A stretch of DNA of 12,280 nucleotides, from the NCBI GenBank assembly GCA_000433015.1, contig HF997997.1:1-12280 (forward strand), read 5' to 3'. The notes below the pieces were generated by a model. That model did no database searches and was not told the origin of the DNA. It was given only the letters and a program-made list of their open reading frames with translations. This stretch comes from Firmicutes bacterium CAG:631 (lineage in GTDB: Bacteria > Bacillota_I > Bacilli_A > RFN20 > CAG-631). Position numbers and translations under genes: made by a program. Shown piece by piece: positions 1 to 6,113 of this stretch (position 1 is the first letter of the stretch; every line of letters begins with the position of its first letter).

Positions 1-29
1 GTGTCTACTTTCTCTTGACTAGTGCAGTT

Positions 30-560
30 TTATCGCATATTTTTAACGGTATACCATTTAAGTGCGTCTCGCTCGAGTTGCTTAACAAACTCTTCTTTCT
101 CATCACAATACCCATCGATGTCATAAGGATATCTAAGAGCTAGTTTTTCTTTAAGTTCTCCGTATTCGTTTGCGATTTCTTCATGAGAAATCAAATAATC
201 CCTAACCGCTAAATGCCTGACTAAATTATTTTTATCATCTTTATGGAAGATATGAATTTGATGAGTTCTTTCATCTCCACCTTTTCTCAAATATCTTCTT
301 CCTTTGATTCCTAATTCCCCTAGATATTCATATCCGATATTTTCAAATTCTTTATGTTTTTTATCTACTTCTTCTAATGAATTAACGCTTATCATGATAT
401 CGATAATTGGTTTGGATTTAAGACCTGGTACTGCGGTTGACCCAATATGAAAGATTTCCACTAAATTTTCTTTTAGTAATGGGATTATTGATTTCTTTTC
501 CTTTTCAAACATCAAAGGATAATTTGGATCATATTCTCTAACTACTATATGTTGAGCCAT
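30..560 (-). CDS. GrpB family protein (UPF0157, nucleotidyltransferase-like fold)
   Basis: A 176-residue protein of the usual GrpB-family length. The family signature is visible near residues 37-55: H39-I-G-S-T-A-V-P-G-L, then K-S-K-P-I-I-D-I-M-I. This is the nucleotidyltransferase-like G-S-T...D-I core shared by GrpB proteins. A second conserved stretch, H-L-A-V-R-D-Y-L, lies near residues 116-123. The family is related in fold to nucleotidyltransferases, and some members are fused to dephospho-CoA kinase, but its biochemical role is not settled, so no reaction is assigned. The ATG is preceded on the minus strand by AGGTAGG at a workable distance. The gene lies downstream of the acetyltransferase on the same strand, with a short remnant between them, and may share its transcript. 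Its stop codon is close to the window edge and I see no terminator before the edge. Confidence 0.85.
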   Translation of the reverse strand: MAQHIVVREYDPNYPLMFEKEKKSIIPLLKENLVEIFHIGSTAVPGLKSKPIIDIMISVNSLEEVDKKHKEFENIGYEYLGELGIKGRRYLRKGGDERTHQIHIFHKDDKNNLVRHLAVRDYLISHEEIANEYGELKEKLALRYPYDIDGYCDEKEEFVKQLERDALKWYTVKNMR

Positions 561-568
561 AAAATTAC

Positions 569-645
569 CTACCTATATTTCCCATAATATTCTTCTTCGC
601 ATCTAGTCTTGCTCTTATTGCTTCTCTCTTTGAATACGGACGATA
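569..645 (-). pseudogene. Possible frameshifted remnant of an AP2-domain (homing-endonuclease-type) protein C-terminus
   Basis: Directly after the acetyltransferase stop, the minus strand reads in the same frame as R-P-Y-S-K-R-E-A-I-R-A-R-L-D-A (642-598). Shifting frame by one base at about 598 continues E-E-E-Y-Y-G-K-Y-R-stop (stop at 571-569). Joined, this resembles the end of AP2 DNA-binding domains of phage and HNH-endonuclease type in Firmicutes, which typically run F..K-E-E-A-I-x-A-R-x-E-A-E-x-x-Y-(F/Y)-G-x-(Y/F). The match is recalled from the family pattern and covers only about 24 residues, so it is tentative. The piece has no start codon and cannot be a working gene. Confidence 0.35.
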
Positions 646-1272
646 TTATTTGATTAAATCGGGAATTCCGTTGGTAAGTGCCTCGAGAATGTCGAATATC
701 TTCTCTTCGCCTAAATCCCACCACTTGAGTTCTAGCAGTTTTTCGATTGTCTCATCATCGAATCTTTTCTTGACCACTCGGCATGGATTCCCTACCGCGA
801 TTGAATAAGGTTCTATGTCTTTTGCGACGACTGAATTCGCTCCGATTATCGCGCCATCCCCGATGTGGACACCGGGAAGTATCGTGACGTTTTCACCGAT
901 CCATACGTCATTCCCTATGATAGTATCACCTTTAAGAGGCAAATCATCTAGTTTGGGAGTCGCCTTTTCCCAACCATTACCCATGATATTAAATGGATAG
1001 GTTGTGATGCCATTCATCCTATGGTTCGCTCCGTTCATGATGAACTTGATGCCTTTGGCAATCGCGCAGAACTTTCCGATTATCAGCTTATCGCCGATAA
1101 AAGGATATAAATGAGTCACGTGCTTCTCGAAGTCCTCGCCGTTAGATTCAAAGTCATCATAATAAGTAAAATCCCCAATAATAATGTTTGGGTTCTTAAC
1201 GATATTCTTTATGAAGCAAACGCTGGGAACATTAGGGTTTGGATGTATTTTGTTCTTGTCTGGTCCTATCAT
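646..1272 (-). CDS. Vat/CatB-type xenobiotic O-acetyltransferase (hexapeptide-repeat family)
   Basis: A 208-residue trimeric left-handed beta-helix acetyltransferase of the usual length for Vat (streptogramin A) and CatB enzymes. These transfer acetyl from acetyl-CoA to a hydroxyl of an antibiotic or similar small molecule in the cytoplasm. Visible signatures are Y-P-F-I-G-D-K-L-I-I-G-K-F-C (residues 56-69), M-N-G-A-N-H-R-M with the catalytic histidine at 84, N-G-W-E-K (99-103), the hexapeptide stretch G-N-D-V-W-I-G-E-N-V-T-I-L-P-G-V (120-135), G-A-N-S-V-V (144-149) and G-N-P (161-163). The start is supported by AAAGGAGATG just upstream. The overall pattern is closer to Vat than to CatB, but many genomic relatives have no proven drug substrate, so resistance is possible rather than shown. 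The sequence looks less AT-rich than its neighbours, which suggests acquisition. Confidence 0.88.
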   Translation of the reverse strand: MIGPDKNKIHPNPNVPSVCFIKNIVKNPNIIIGDFTYYDDFESNGEDFEKHVTHLYPFIGDKLIIGKFCAIAKGIKFIMNGANHRMNGITTYPFNIMGNGWEKATPKLDDLPLKGDTIIGNDVWIGENVTILPGVHIGDGAIIGANSVVAKDIEPYSIAVGNPCRVVKKRFDDETIEKLLELKWWDLGEEKIFDILEALTNGIPDLIK

Positions 1273-1294
1273 CGAATCATCTCCTTTATTAAAA

Positions 1295-1303
1295 ATTCTA
1301 CCA
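1295..1303 (-). promoter_or_regulatory. Extended -10 promoter for the acetyltransferase
   Basis: On the minus strand TGG-TAGAAT (TGn extension at 1303-1301, -10 hexamer at 1300-1295) lies about 23 bases before the start codon, just upstream of the ribosome binding site. No good -35 hexamer is present at 17 bases, which is tolerable for an extended -10 promoter. Confidence 0.5.
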
Positions 1304-1599
1304 TAAAACCTCGATATTTTCTTATTATTTCACAACACTTTCATAATCTCCTTAATAGAAAATATCAAAAATAAAGAGATAAGCATTGAATCATTGTTGC
1401 CTTATTCAAATGAAATGAGAAAAAAATTTTCCAATAAACTATGTGAGAGTTGAAGTAAGCGAAATAACGAACTTTTACGGACTTTAGCGATTAAACCCTA
1501 TGTAGAGAGCCCTAAATTTTGCCCATTTGTAAAATATTTACGTTTACACTCTATGCTTAATTTATGATAAGTATGTGCTAAATTTTGCCGATTTTACAC
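1304..1599. other. Intergenic stretch without a recognisable gene
   Basis: About 300 bases between the acetyltransferase promoter and the tRNA terminator. I see no reading frame with a ribosome binding site and no structured RNA that I recognise. It contains two copies of CTAAATTTTGCC (listed separately) and an AT-rich segment around 1417-1440. It may hold decayed accessory DNA. Confidence 0.5.
1512..1594. repeat. Two-copy direct repeat CTAAATTTTGCC(C/G)ATTT
   Basis: CTAAATTTTGCC occurs exactly at 1512-1523 and 1578-1589, start-to-start distance 66 bases. Each copy is followed by C or G and then ATTT. The second copy continues as AATTTTGCCGAT (1581-1592), which is identical to 12 bases inside the Fic promoter spacer (3002-3013). 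The repeat could be a pair of protein-binding sites or the remains of a regulatory region whose gene has been lost. Confidence 0.5.
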
Positions 1600-1635
1600 A
1601 AAAAAAGGCTTGATAAGCAATATTTACTGTATCAA
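1600..1635 (-). terminator. Weak candidate terminator of the tRNA operon
   Basis: On the minus strand a short hairpin GCTT-ATC-AAGC (1618-1608) is followed by seven T residues (1606-1600). An alternative stem TTGATA/TATCAA (1635-1630 with 1615-1610) would also precede the T-run. The T-run and its position after the last tRNA support the call; the short stem keeps it tentative. Confidence 0.4.
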
Positions 1636-1651
1636 ATCTATGCTTCTAATA

Positions 1652-1735
<84 letters not shown>

Positions 1736-1748
1736 GTAAATAAAAAAA

Positions 1749-1824
<76 letters not shown>

Positions 1825-1832
1825 AAAAAATA

Positions 1833-1909
1833 TGGTGACCTGTACGGGATTCGAACCCGTGAATGCATGCGTGAAAGGCATGTGAGTTAAGCCACTTCTC
1901 CAACAGGCC
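1833..1909 (-). tRNA. tRNA-Glu (anticodon UUC)
   Basis: 77 nucleotides including encoded CCA. Acceptor GGCCTGT pairs with ACAGGTC (one G-U pair), anticodon stem CATGC/GCATG encloses loop CTTTCAC with anticodon TTC (reads GAA), and the T-arm is CGGGTTCGAATCCCG. Second gene of the cluster. Confidence 0.97.
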
Positions 1910-1911
1910 AC

Positions 1912-1987
1912 TGGCGCCTTGTGAGGGACTTGAACCCACGACCTACCGGTTAACAGCCGGTTGCTCTACCGATTGAGCTAACAAGGC
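1912..1987 (-). tRNA. tRNA-Asn (anticodon GUU)
   Basis: 76 nucleotides including encoded CCA with discriminator G. Acceptor GCCTTGT pairs with ACAAGGC, anticodon stem ACCGG/CCGGT encloses loop CTGTTAA with anticodon GTT (reads AAC), and the T-loop is GTTCAAGTC. First gene of the cluster, nearest the promoter. Only two bases separate it from tRNA-Glu, so the four are surely processed from one transcript. Confidence 0.97.
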
Positions 1988-2030
1988 ATGCGATACATAA
2001 ACTATTAAGTAAGTTACATAGCGCTTGTAT

Positions 2031-2059
2031 ATGATAACATAAATATTTTAAGGTTTCAA
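2031..2059 (-). promoter_or_regulatory. Sigma-A-type promoter of the tRNA cluster
   Basis: On the minus strand TTGAAA (2059-2054), a 17-base spacer, then TATCAT (2036-2031). The expected transcript start is about 35-40 bases before tRNA-Asn. It is divergent from the promoter of the metal permease gene. Confidence 0.75.
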
Positions 2060-2084
2060 GAGAAAACAGAAAAAAAATAAAAAG

Positions 2085-2114
2085 TTTAAAGAAAAGACAT
2101 TTTTGTTGTATACT
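2085..2114 (+). promoter_or_regulatory. Probable promoter of the ZIP permease gene
   Basis: TATACT at 2109-2114 is a good -10 hexamer placed 26 bases before the chosen start codon. TTTAAA at 2085-2090 with 18-base spacing is a weak -35. No metal-regulator palindrome is obvious around it. Confidence 0.45.
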
Positions 2115-2140
2115 ATTTTATGGTAAAAGGAGGGAAAAAC

Positions 2141-2950
2141 ATGCTAAAAGTAATCGGCATAACTTTGATTTGCGGGACCTTATTTACTTTACTTGGTACC
2201 TTATTAGCGATGGCCCTTCAAAAAGAAAACAAAAAATTAACAAGTAGTTTACTTGCGTTTTCTTCTGGAAGTATGTTAAGTATTGTTTTTATTGATTTAT
2301 TGAATGAACTTTTAGAATTATCTGAAACCATTCAGGCTGGATTATATATTGGAATTGTTCTTGTTCTTGTTGTCTTTGTCTTAATTCTTGTCTTACACCA
2401 ATCCATTGATCGTTGCTCTCATCATGGAGAGTGTCATGTCGATGAAGAACATCAAATTTGTCATGACCGTGTTCATGCACAACAATTTGTGGATTCTATT
2501 GAAGAAGGGAAGCATTTTATTCAAGCGGGCTTTATTTTATTGATTGCTATGTGTATTCATAACTTCCCTGAAGGAATTTCACTTGGTGTGACTTTTTCTT
2601 TAAAAGAAATTAGTGGGTATACTTTTGCTATTTTAATTGGCATCCATAATATTATTGTCGGATTATCGATTGCCATGCCTTTTATCCAAGCAAAAATGAA
2701 AAAAAGAAATATCTTTTTCATTTCTTTTTTAAGCAGTGTACCGATGTTAGTAGGCTCTATTCTTGGTTATTATTTTGGCAACTTAAGTGCAGTAGCTTTA
2801 CTAATTGTTGTATCCATTTCCATTGCCGCAATTTTATATGTTGTCTTTAAAGAATTACTGCCACAAGCTTATAGTTTATCTAAATCACCTTATTTATCAC
2901 TTATTTTAATTTTAGGAATTTTAGTAGGCGTTGTTTTACTAGCTTTATAA
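2141..2950 (+). CDS. ZIP family divalent metal permease
   Basis: A 269-residue inner-membrane metal transporter of ZIP/ZupT type, about the usual length. It moves Zn2+, Mn2+ or Fe2+ into the cytoplasm. Several hydrophobic helices are visible, with a His-rich cytoplasmic-type loop at residues 86-112 between the third and fourth helices (His at 86, 94, 95, 99, 104, 108 and 112). The fourth helix carries the hallmark H140-N-F-P-E-G and the fifth H169-N-I-I-V-G. In most family members the latter is (H/Q)-N-x-P-E-G, so the glutamate that lines the metal site is replaced by valine here. E238 lies in F-K-E-L-L-P-Q near the C-terminus. The start is the ATG at 2141 because AAAGGAGGG precedes it; an in-frame ATG at 2120 lies upstream of that site. 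Substrate cannot be decided from sequence. Confidence 0.88.
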   Translation: MLKVIGITLICGTLFTLLGTLLAMALQKENKKLTSSLLAFSSGSMLSIVFIDLLNELLELSETIQAGLYIGIVLVLVVFVLILVLHQSIDRCSHHGECHVDEEHQICHDRVHAQQFVDSIEEGKHFIQAGFILLIAMCIHNFPEGISLGVTFSLKEISGYTFAILIGIHNIIVGLSIAMPFIQAKMKKRNIFFISFLSSVPMLVGSILGYYFGNLSAVALLIVVSISIAAILYVVFKELLPQAYSLSKSPYLSLILILGILVGVVLLAL

Positions 2951-2951
2951 A

Positions 2952-2981
2952 TTGCCGTTATCGGCAAAAACTTTGTTTTTT
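2952..2981 (+). terminator. Hairpin after the permease gene, possible weak terminator
   Basis: TTGCCG-TTAT-CGGCAA (2952-2967) forms a 6-bp stem directly after the stop codon. The T-run at 2976-2981 starts nine bases after the stem, too far for a strong intrinsic terminator. One arm also belongs to the Fic inverted repeat, so the element may act on DNA rather than, or as well as, RNA. Confidence 0.4.
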
Positions 2982-3032
2982 ATTTAAAAAAACTAAATTG
3001 TAATTTTGCCGATAATGATTTATAATTATAAT
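2958..3032 (+). promoter_or_regulatory. Fic promoter with inverted-repeat operator in the spacer
   Basis: TTGTAA (2998-3003), a 17-base spacer and TATAAT (3021-3026) form a strong promoter; a second TATAAT follows at 3027-3032. The spacer begins with TTTTGCCGATAA (3004-3015). Its exact reverse complement TTATCGGCAAAA lies at 2958-2969, 34 bases away. Between them is an AT-only inverted repeat (2975-2981 with 2987-2993). A protein bound to the spacer arm would block RNA polymerase, and two arms could allow looping. The N-terminal helix-turn-helix of the Fic protein is the obvious candidate binder. Confidence 0.65.
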
Positions 3033-3037
3033 GGGCG

Positions 3038-3934
3038 ATGAAAATGAAATATCAATCCGTCAAAGAAATGGCTACTCGTTGGAATGTTTCTGAACGAAGT
3101 GTTCGTAATTATTGTGCTCTAGGAAAAATTCCTGGTGCTTTTTTAACAGGAAAAACATGGAATATTCCAAATGATGCACAAAAACCAACACGTAAAAATC
3201 AAAAAAAGAATAGACCACAAACTCTTTTAGAAATTCTCCAATTAGAAAAAAAATGTAAATTATCTGGAGGAATTTATCATCAAATTCAAATTGATTTCAC
3301 TTATCATTCCAATCACATGGAAGGAAATTGTTTAAGTCATGAACAAACGCGTTTTATTTTTGAAACCAATACGATTGATGTTGAAGGAAAAGTTGTAAAA
3401 GTAGATGATATTATTGAAACGATTAACCATTTTCGTTGCATTGATATGATTATTGATCAAGCAAATAAACCAATCACAGAAACTTTCATTAAAGAATTAC
3501 ATCAAATATTAAAACAAGGTACAAATGATGCTCGTTTCGATTGGTTTGCCATTGGAGAGTATAAAAAAGTACCAAATATTGTGGGAAATATGGAAACAAC
3601 CCCACCCGAAGAAGTGCCAATTCAAATGAAAAAGTTGTTGGCAGAGTATCAAAATAAAAAAGAAAAGACACTTGATGATCTTTTAGATTTTCATGTTCGA
3701 TTCGAACAAATCCATCCTTTTCAAGATGGAAATGGGCGTGTCGGAAGACTTCTTTTATTTAAAGAATGTTTAAAATATAAGATTGTCCCCTTTATTATTA
3801 ACGACAAACGAAAATTATATTATTATCGGGGTTTAAAAAATTGGCATGATGAAAGAGGATATTTGCGTGATACTTGTTTAGATGCGCAAGATGAATTTAA
3901 AAAACATTTGGATTATTTTAAAATTAAATATTAA
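3038..3934 (+). CDS. Fic domain protein with N-terminal helix-turn-helix (class II, self-inhibited)
   Basis: 298 residues. Residues 4-50 look like a MerR/excisionase-type DNA-binding segment (S-V-K-E-M-A-T-R-W-N-V-S-E-R-S-V-R-N-Y, then G-K-I-P-G and a T-W-N-I-P wing). The Fic core follows, with catalytic motif H226-P-F-Q-D-G-N-G-R-V-G-R (226-237) complete. Such enzymes transfer AMP or a related group from a nucleotide to a protein hydroxyl. An inhibitory helix motif S91-N-H-M-E95-G, of the (S/T)xxxE(G/N) type, lies before the core, which defines class II autoinhibited Fic proteins. The target-binding flap is near 168-182. No separate antitoxin gene is present, as expected when the inhibitor is built in. 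The start at 3038 (or 3044) has no Shine-Dalgarno sequence and lies 5-11 bases after the expected transcript start. The cellular target is unknown. Confidence 0.9.
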   Translation: MKMKYQSVKEMATRWNVSERSVRNYCALGKIPGAFLTGKTWNIPNDAQKPTRKNQKKNRPQTLLEILQLEKKCKLSGGIYHQIQIDFTYHSNHMEGNCLSHEQTRFIFETNTIDVEGKVVKVDDIIETINHFRCIDMIIDQANKPITETFIKELHQILKQGTNDARFDWFAIGEYKKVPNIVGNMETTPPEEVPIQMKKLLAEYQNKKEKTLDDLLDFHVRFEQIHPFQDGNGRVGRLLLFKECLKYKIVPFIINDKRKLYYYRGLKNWHDERGYLRDTCLDAQDEFKKHLDYFKIKY

Positions 3935-3962
3935 AAAAGAAGCGAATTTCTCGCTTCTTTTT
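3934..3962. terminator. Bidirectional terminator between the Fic and rubredoxin genes
   Basis: Perfect 12-bp stem AAAAAGAAGCGA (3934-3945) with TCGCTTCTTTTT (3951-3962) and a 5-base loop ATTTC. It has T-runs on both strands, so it serves the Fic gene on the plus strand and rubredoxin on the minus strand. The 5' arm begins at the last base of the Fic stop codon. Confidence 0.9.
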
Positions 3963-3967
3963 AACTT

Positions 3968-4129
3968 TTATTCTTCACTTATTGCAAATTGATCTTTGCC
4001 AACCATACATAATGGACAAGTGTAGTCATCAGGTAAATCTTCAAATTTTGTGCCAGGAGCAATTCCGTTTTCAGGTTCACCTAATTCTTCATCATAAACA
4101 TAACCACAAACTTGACAAACGTATTTCAT
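3968..4129 (-). CDS. Rubredoxin
   Basis: A 53-residue one-iron electron carrier, the standard size. The four iron-binding cysteines are C5 and C8 (C-Q-V-C-G-Y) and C38 and C41 (C-P-L-C), with the usual 29-residue gap. [13 protein letters not shown] and the C-terminal K-D-Q-F are also typical. It sits 14 bases after the flavodiiron gene stop, and its ribosome binding site AAAGGAGGG overlaps that stop, so the two are co-transcribed and probably translated together. Rubredoxins pass electrons to flavodiiron proteins and rubrerythrins that reduce O2, NO or peroxide in anaerobes. That the adjacent enzyme is the partner is inferred from position. Confidence 0.95.
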   Translation of the reverse strand: MKYVCQVCGYVYDEELGEPENGIAPGTKFEDLPDDYTCPLCMVGKDQFAISEE

Positions 4130-4143
4130 CTTTTTTCCCTCCT

Positions 4144-5985
4144 TTATTCAATTTTTTCAAAATCTTCTGCACCATGTTTACAAAGAGGACAAATAAAATC
4201 AGCAGGTAATTCTTCTCCTTCATAAACATAGCCACAAATTTTACAAACCCATCCTTTTTTCTTTTCTGGCATTTTTAAGGAAGGTTTGATGTGATCAAAA
4301 TAATATTGGTACGTACAAGATGGAAGATTGGATAATTGATGAGCTTCCGTTACTTGTGCAATAAATAGTGTATGGGTACCACAATCAATCATTTCAACAA
4401 CATCACAAGATAAATAAGCATTGGTATTTGTTTTTAAATAAGCTAATCCATTACTACTATAAGCTACATCGGGATAATTTTCAAATTTATTGACTTCTTT
4501 TCCACTTTGGAAACCAAAGTGTTGGAAGACTTTAAATGGTGTTTCTGTCGTTAAAATCGATACATTAAATTTTTTCGTATGCACAATCATATCATGGGTA
4601 TAATTGACCTTATTGACTGCAATAGCTACTTGTTTTGGATTATCGGTGACTTGCATGACAGTGTTGATAATACATCCATTATCTTTTTTGTTTTCTTTTG
4701 CGGTTAAAACAAATAAGCCATAAGATAATTTAAACATCGCATTGTTATCAATTTTTGTATTTTCAAAAACTTTGCTTTCAGGTCCTTTTAAACTATCACA
4801 TAAAGCATTGACTAACGCATCTAAATCTTTTTCTTGTTCCTTTTTTAATGAAGAAAGGAAAGTTAAAGAAGGATTTAAAAGCGTAATATTTTTCATCTTT
4901 GTAATAAGATTGGTAAGCAAGGTCTTTGCTGTTGGTGCCCAAGAACCATTTTCAATAATGGCCACTGTCCGATTTTGAAGGTTATGGGCAACTAAATCTA
5001 AAACAAAGGTTTCCATTGGAGAAAAAATGCCAGCATTGTAAGTCGAACAAGCAAGGACAAGATGACTACAGCGGAAGGCTTCAGCAACTAAATAAGAAGG
5101 ATGTGTCATTGAAACATCATACATTGCAATTTTTTGAATTCCTTTTTGTGCTAATTTAGAAGCTAAAATGGAAGCCGCATTTTCAGTATTACCATAAATT
5201 GAACCATATACAATTAAAATTCTTTTTTCTTCAGGTGTATATGTTGCCCATTTGAGATATTTATCAATAAACCAATTGAGATTTTTCCGCCAAATAGGTC
5301 CATGCAAAGGACAAATCATTTCAATTTCTAAACTTTCGCTTTTCTTTAACAAAGCTTGAACTTGATTGCCATATTTTCCAACAATATTGGTATAGTATCT
5401 TCTTGCATCTTCCAACCAATCTTTTTCAAAATCCACCTCATCTGCAAAAATATTACCACTTAATGCACCAAAAGTTCCAAATGCATCGGCAGAAAATAAT
5501 GTTTTGGTTGTCGTATCATAAGAAACCATGACTTCAGGCCAATGGACCATTGGTGCCATGACAAAAGCCAATTGATGTTTTCCAAAAGAAAGTGTTTGAC
5601 CTTCTTGAACTAAAACAACTTGATTACTTAAATCTAAGTCAAAGAATTGATGAATCATCTTTAAAATCTTTTCATTACAAATGACTTTTACTTGAGGATA
5701 GTGATGAATAATTTCAAGTAAAGTTGAACTATGATCCGGTTCCATATGATGAACAATGACATAGTCTAATGGTCTATTTTGTAAGACAAAACGAATATTT
5801 TCTAAAAATTGATGAGAATGTGTTTTTTCTACTGTATCCAATAAAACAGTTTTTTCATCCATTAAAAGATAAGAGTTATAAGAAACTCCTCTAGGAATAG
5901 GGTAAATATTTTCAAATAACGATAAACGACGATCACTGACGCCGATATAATATAAGTCCTTTTGTATTTGCATCACATTATGCAT
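4144..5985 (-). CDS. Four-domain flavodiiron protein (beta-lactamase-like, flavodoxin, flavin reductase, rubredoxin)
   Basis: 613 residues. Residues 1-250 form the beta-lactamase-like diiron domain with ligands H80-x-E82-x-D84, H148, D167 and H228. Residues 254-395 are a flavodoxin domain with the FMN-binding loop G-S-I-Y-G-N-T-E (261-268). Residues 411-565 match the flavin reductase-like FMN domain ([12 protein letters not shown]; later N-V-S-I-L-T). Residues 579-613 are a short rubredoxin domain, C581-x-x-C584 and C599-x-x-C602, with only 14 residues between pairs as in rubrerythrin tails. The enzyme reduces O2 to water or NO to N2O in the cytoplasm. The fused reductase and rubredoxin domains suggest it can take electrons from NAD(P)H with few partners. 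The start follows AAAGGAGG. First gene of an operon with rubredoxin. Confidence 0.95.
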   Translation of the reverse strand: MHNVMQIQKDLYYIGVSDRRLSLFENIYPIPRGVSYNSYLLMDEKTVLLDTVEKTHSHQFLENIRFVLQNRPLDYVIVHHMEPDHSSTLLEIIHHYPQVKVICNEKILKMIHQFFDLDLSNQVVLVQEGQTLSFGKHQLAFVMAPMVHWPEVMVSYDTTTKTLFSADAFGTFGALSGNIFADEVDFEKDWLEDARRYYTNIVGKYGNQVQALLKKSESLEIEMICPLHGPIWRKNLNWFIDKYLKWATYTPEEKRILIVYGSIYGNTENAASILASKLAQKGIQKIAMYDVSMTHPSYLVAEAFRCSHLVLACSTYNAGIFSPMETFVLDLVAHNLQNRTVAIIENGSWAPTAKTLLTNLITKMKNITLLNPSLTFLSSLKKEQEKDLDALVNALCDSLKGPESKVFENTKIDNNAMFKLSYGLFVLTAKENKKDNGCIINTVMQVTDNPKQVAIAVNKVNYTHDMIVHTKKFNVSILTTETPFKVFQHFGFQSGKEVNKFENYPDVAYSSNGLAYLKTNTNAYLSCDVVEMIDCGTHTLFIAQVTEAHQLSNLPSCTYQYYFDHIKPSLKMPEKKKGWVCKICGYVYEGEELPADFICPLCKHGAEDFEKIE

Positions 5986-6015
5986 CTTAAAAACCTCCTT
6001 TAAGGAACCATTTTA

Positions 6016-6044
6016 ATTGTACAAGAAAACATGTTTTCTTACAA
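6016..6044 (-). promoter_or_regulatory. Flavodiiron operon promoter with 18-bp palindromic operator
   Basis: On the minus strand TTGTAA (6044-6039), a 17-base spacer and TACAAT (6021-6016). The spacer is filled by a perfect palindrome AAGAAAACATGTTTTCTT (6023-6040) that also overlaps the -35 by two bases. This is classic repressor geometry. I do not recognise the motif as a Rex, PerR, Fur or CcpA site, so the regulator is unknown. Confidence 0.75.
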
Positions 6045-6113
6045 GAGTTATTCCTTTTCAAAATAAAATCCGTTAAAATAAAATAGAAAACAATCTTGAA
6101 AGGAAATGATAAG

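Noticed and set aside
1318..1360. AAGGAG followed by a 4-codon frame (M-K-V-L) on the minus strand upstream of the acetyltransferase, as a possible leader peptide for drug-induced attenuation
   Set aside because: It lies upstream of the likely -10 element, so it would not be on the transcript, and no alternative hairpins around the ribosome binding site are evident.
1111..1374. Open frame of 87 codons on the plus strand
   Set aside because: It is mostly antisense to the acetyltransferase, has no ribosome binding site and no family resemblance.
2120..2140. Upstream ATG at 2120 as start of the permease
   Set aside because: The AAAGGAGGG ribosome binding site lies downstream of it and serves the ATG at 2141.
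2289..2480. Histidine-rich open frame on the minus strand within the permease gene
   Set aside because: It is opposite the well-supported permease coding sequence, and its His residues come from the complement of that gene's own codons.
3982..4209. Open frame of 75 codons on the plus strand
   Set aside because: It is the complement of the rubredoxin gene and the flavodiiron 3' end; its Cys/His richness only mirrors those codons.
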